Source: Pleodorina starrii
Taxonomy: Eukaryota; Chlorophyta; Chlorophyceae; Chlamydomonadales; Volvocaceae
Assembly (NCBI GenBank): GCA_030267565.1
Contig: BRXU01000002.1
Span: forward strand, 2,232,001 to 2,296,000
Direction of reading: 5' to 3'
DNA length: 64,000 bases
A program made the translations under genes and the position numbers. How positions within the stretch are numbered: position 1 is the first letter of the stretch; each line of letters opens with the position of its first letter. Below are positions 60,473-64,000 of this stretch, piece after piece. Under the pieces are notes generated by a model. It was not told where the DNA came from. It did no database searches and worked only from the letters and a program-made list of their open reading frames with translations.

Positions 60473-62067
60473 TACAGCGTCGTTCAGACTTGTCTGGTCT
60501 GGACTGGTCTGGTTGGGTGCTGCGGTGAGAGCTGTCCGAGCGGGTTGGGAGATGGAGGTGCAGAGGTGCACAACGACTACCTTCTCCCTCGCTCTGGTCA
60601 GGTGGATACCTGGGGCCGAGAGGCCCGGCGGCCAAGGGGGCTGTCTGCATGGATGTAAGCGTCCGGCTATGCCGTATGCGGGCGGGCCCGTTTTGTGGGG
60701 AGGTGGGGATGGGCGGGCGGGCGACAGACAGGGGTGGGGTTGTTGTGTTGTGGACTTTGTGGTCACGGTGGTGGGAGGCTACCGAGTGTCAGCCAATAAC
60801 CCGCCCTACACCTGGCCCCACCCTCCAGCATCCTCAAACTACGTGGCCTACTTAGGCAACCTGCACATCGAGGCGCCATACCGCCGGGCGGAGACACAGC
60901 CGGTCCCCCGAGACACCGAAAACGAGGAGAGCCGGATCCAACACAGCGGGAGTTGGGTTGGTTTCAATGGTGGGGGGGGAGGGGGGTTCAAGACCTTGGG
61001 AAGGGTAGAGCCAGCAGGCCAGACAGCGGAAAATGGGAATTGCTAGCACTGCAGACACCCCCCCGGGGGTGTCCCACGCCGTCCCCGTCCGTGTACACAA
61101 CCGCGAGCCGCAGCCAAGGCGGGCCCATACTGGCAACTGCTCAGGCAGAACAAGGTTCTCCTCTGAGGACAGTGGGTGATCTTCTTCTGGCCCTGACAAC
61201 AGCAGCCCCGAAAAACGGCGCCCCGCTCCATCCCGCCCCGACTCCCGCTCGACGTGATGCGGTCCTGTGGGGCCCCCGAACTCGACAGGGCAAGAGGTGC
61301 GCCCCTTTCTGCCCCGCCCCCGCCCAAGCACGCAGGCACGTGGTGCAGGTGGTGCAAGAGCTGGCGCCAGCCGATCTGCGTCAAGGCGGCCAGGAAGGCG
61401 GCCCTGCGTGTGCTGCCGTTGTGGGAAGGAAAGCCAGGACAGTATCGGGGTGTGGTCTGCATAGCTCCGGCTGTCCGGTGGGTTGATGTGTGTGTGTGGG
61501 GGGGGGCAACCGCGGGTGCCCGGGCCCCACACCCGTCTCCCCTCCCCTCCCCTGCACGGGACTTTAGCGGGGGACTTCAGTGGCGAGTGCACCACCACCC
61601 GCCAGGGTCCGCTAACCCCCCCAAAATCACCACCACCAGCACTACCAGACCGACTTGTTCACGGTTGGTGTTAGTCGCCAGGACCGAGGGCGACCGAGCA
61701 TCAAAACGCCGAAAGAGCTGTAGCCATCGCCAAGAGGGCTCCATCGACAGTCCCATGGGTCAGTCAGTTTATCAGCTACCACTCAAAGTCTCCGGCACGC
61801 GACCAAGAAAAAAAAGGCCCACGGGAGAGTACCCGGCCCCAACACACTCAGTGAATCGCACACTCAGGGGGCATGTCCGGAGGCACCAGCCCGGACGCTG
61901 GTGTGCCATACACACGGCACGTCCCAAATCCCCCAACAATCCCCCAAAACCCCATCATCCCGTTTTGGAGGGGTGGCTATGTGGCCCGGGCGGCGCGTTG
62001 CCTTCAGTCACGTGCCAATTGTGTCACGGCTGTCCCAGGCTGGGAAGGCGGTCGGTGGAGGGGGCGG
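60473..62067. other. Intergenic region between satellite and SDR gene
   Basis: About 1.6 kb. Long open frames on both strands (60852-61598 -, 61254-62126 +) overlap each other, carry no motif I recognise and look like GC-rich chance frames or decayed sequence. It should include the 3' UTR of the SDR gene. Confidence 0.4.
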
Positions 62068-63743
62068 TCAGAGCTGGAACACAGCGCGCTCGGGCCCGGG
62101 GGTCTTGGTGGGGTCGATGGCGGTGAGCACCTGACGGGGCGGGGAGGGCGAGGTGGGCGAGGTGGCGAGAAGAGGTGAGGAGGCGCGACGAGGGTGTGAA
62201 GGCAGGTACGTGGGCAAGGCGACCAGGGAGGGAAGAAGGAAGAAAGAATGGAAGGAAAAAGGGGAGAGCGGGAAAGAGAGGAAGGGGAGGGGAAGGAGGA
62301 AGGGGAGGAGGAAGGGAGGCACAAGGGCCTTGATGATGACGGGAGGGCGTGGACGGCATCCGGGTACCCTAAAACCCTACAACCCATGGCCTATTCGAAA
62401 TGATCAAGTCCCACACGTGCGCAAATCCACCTTGCCGTGCCCCCCCTCCACACACACACACGGCCCTACCCCCGTCCCCACATCCTCACACCTTGTTGTC
62501 GGCCTTCTTGGAGAACAGCGCCTTGCACACCAGCGTCGCCACATCCTCGCGGTGGATCATGCCGGAGGCCATGGCGTCCTCAGTCAGGATGGCGGACCCG
62601 GTGGCGGGCTCCGAAACCAGGCCGCCGGGGCGGATGATCACGTACGTCAGCTTGCCGGCGGCGCCGGCAGCCTGCGTTAGTTCAGGTGCAAGCGAGCGCG
62701 GGCGGGCAGGACGGCATGACATATGTAGGGAGGGTTGCAAATGCATTTGTGCGTGTGCGATGTGGGTAATAAAAATTATGTGTGGTTATAACCGCGGGGT
62801 CCAGACCCTCGGACGTGTGTGTGTGTGCGTGAGACTGTGTGTGGAAAGGCAAGGTGCCGGCACTGATGTTGCCCAGGAGGTAGCTCCCTCCGACGGCTTC
62901 CCCCACAAGAGGGAGAGAGAGCGGTCTTCTTCCAGCGCCGCGCCCCACGACTCCCAGCCAACCGGAGCTCAGGCATGCGGGTTGCAGCTGCGACTCCAGC
63001 CCCAGGCTTCCGGGGCCCTACCCACATGCGCCATTCACACGCGCCCCTCCCGCTAGCCCTTGCCGCCCTTGCCGCCTCCCCATCCTCCTCCGCCCCCCAC
63101 CCCCGCATCCCCCCCACCTTGAGGTGCTCCTCCGCCTTGTCCTTCTCCACCAACACCGGCTTCAGAACGTTGTACACGCGCTCGCCTGCGCAGGAAAATG
63201 AGACAGGGCAGGGCAGGGCAGTGAAGGGCAGGACAGGGGGGAATTAAGGCAACCCGCAGGTGTCACCGGGGTGACGTAAGCAACCGAGGCGAGGTCTACG
63301 CACATGGACCCAGCAATACATACAGAGGGAGGGGGGGTTGCAGGCAAGCTCATCGGACGGAGTCACGCGGCGCGAATCGTCACGGAGGCTGGCCCTGCGC
63401 CAGCGGGCTGGCAGCGTGTCTGGAACAGGCGCCGAGAACACAGGCGCCAGGAGAAGCCGAGGTGGTGGAGGCGCTGTGTTGCCCCGCACAGCCCTGCCGT
63501 GCTCCACCCAGGGCGGCCCCCCCGCCCAAAATCCAAACCGGCCTTCTCTCGCCCTCCTAGCCGATGGGCACCCACCCGGCGCTTCCTTGCTGTCACCGCA
63601 GCCCACACTGGTGACCAAAATGAACTTCTTGACGCCCTTGCGGATGGCGGCGTCGATGATGTTGATGTTGCCCTCGCTGTCGACCCGCGGGTCGGCCACA
63701 CTGCCGCCCAGAGTGCACACCACTGCGTCAACCTCCTCGATGC
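62068..63743 (-). CDS. Atypical SDR (NmrA-like NAD(P)-binding), chloroplast-type, 5' partial
   Basis: Four exons on the minus strand (63743-63576, 63185-63118, 62671-62492, 62130-62068) give the C-terminal ~159 residues; the Rossmann GxxGxxG start lies beyond the window. Conserved blocks: EEVDAVVCTLGG (end of a Rossmann strand), DSEGNINIIDAAIRKGVKKFILVTSVGCGDS, VLKPVLVEKDKAEEHLK, LTYVIIRPGGL and MIHREDVATLVCKALF. The Tyr/Ser-Lys pattern of classical SDRs is replaced by the EK..AE..L/IRPGGL pattern of atypical SDR_a5-type proteins, the group that includes plant chloroplast NAD(P)-binding proteins related to the N-terminal half of TIC62. Substrate unknown. Its protein ends PGPERAVFQL. The splice junctions are all GT-AG and in phase. 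No further exon is convincing between 63744 and 64000. Confidence 0.86.
62816..62832. repeat. Short (GT)n in SDR intron
   Basis: Eight GT units within the intron between exons 63185-63118 and 62671-62492. Confidence 0.6.
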
Positions 63744-64000
63744 CTGGGAGAGGGAGAGGGAGGGGGTGAGGGCGAGCCCGATGGATGTGCAGGTGGGGGC
63801 AGGGGAGGGTTATGTCCTCCAGAGGTAGGCCGCATCCCATCAACGGCGAACGAGTGCGGGCTGCTGAGTGCGGGAAATTTGGGGGTATACATACCCAGCC
63901 GATGTGCGTGAGCTAGGGTGAGAGATGGGTCTGGAGATCTGCGTCCATGGGAGGGACCACGGCATAGGGGGCGTCTTGCGTCCCCCCTGCCTCGTCTTCA

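Noticed and set aside
60852..62126. Large overlapping ORFs on both strands after the satellite
   Set aside because: They overlap each other, show no motif and no splice-linked partner, and could be decayed mobile DNA; no basis for a call.

Overview
This window is nuclear DNA from a green alga, most likely a volvocine/chlamydomonadalean one. The evidence is high GC, many short GT-AG introns in every gene, candidate TGTAA polyadenylation signals downstream of stops, TTTTAGGG telomere-like islands, long simple repeats, and a gene set of plant/algal type (plastid acyl-ACP synthetase, TIC100-like import subunit, chloroplast-type atypical SDR). No bacterial operon, CRISPR or phage feature is present. 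Gene models were built by hand from conserved protein blocks plus splice sites. For every multi-exon model the exon lengths close to whole codons through all junctions.

Layout: 152-4497 (+) is an AAE15/16-like long-chain acyl-ACP synthetase whose 5' end lies outside the window. 5447-5904 (-) is a tiny three-exon Yos1/IER3IP1-like ER-Golgi gene, tail-to-tail with the synthetase and head-to-head with a secreted SOUL heme-binding-like protein (6253-8125, +). 10226-18936 (+) is a five-exon gene for a 2408-residue, extremely Pro/Ala/Gln/Gly-rich nuclear-type protein that I do not recognise. 20746-24827 (+) is an erlin (SPFH/prohibitin family, ER). 29255-43979 (-) is a 22-exon gene for a class III adenylyl cyclase that combines a voltage-sensor-like S1-S4 domain, a transmembrane-flanked receptor-like module, a HAMP-like linker and the cyclase domain. 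Its introns hold an antisense initiator tRNA-Met gene, a 112-bp (GA)n tract and a 1.37-kb (CCCA)n array with a ~416-420-bp higher-order period. 48759-57102 (+) is a TIC100-like MORN-repeat chloroplast import protein. 58781-60472 is a CCTAGG-based satellite whose two halves run in opposite orientation. 62068-63743 (-) is the 3' part of a chloroplast-type atypical SDR.

The genes are unrelated in function, as is normal for a nuclear locus: plastid lipid metabolism and protein import (synthetase, TIC100, SDR), ER/secretory functions (Yos1, erlin, SOUL) and second-messenger signalling (cyclase). The most interesting object is the voltage-sensor/receptor cyclase. All catalytic residues expected for an ATP-using class III cyclase are visible in it, and its S4-like helix carries five arginines at exact three-residue spacing.
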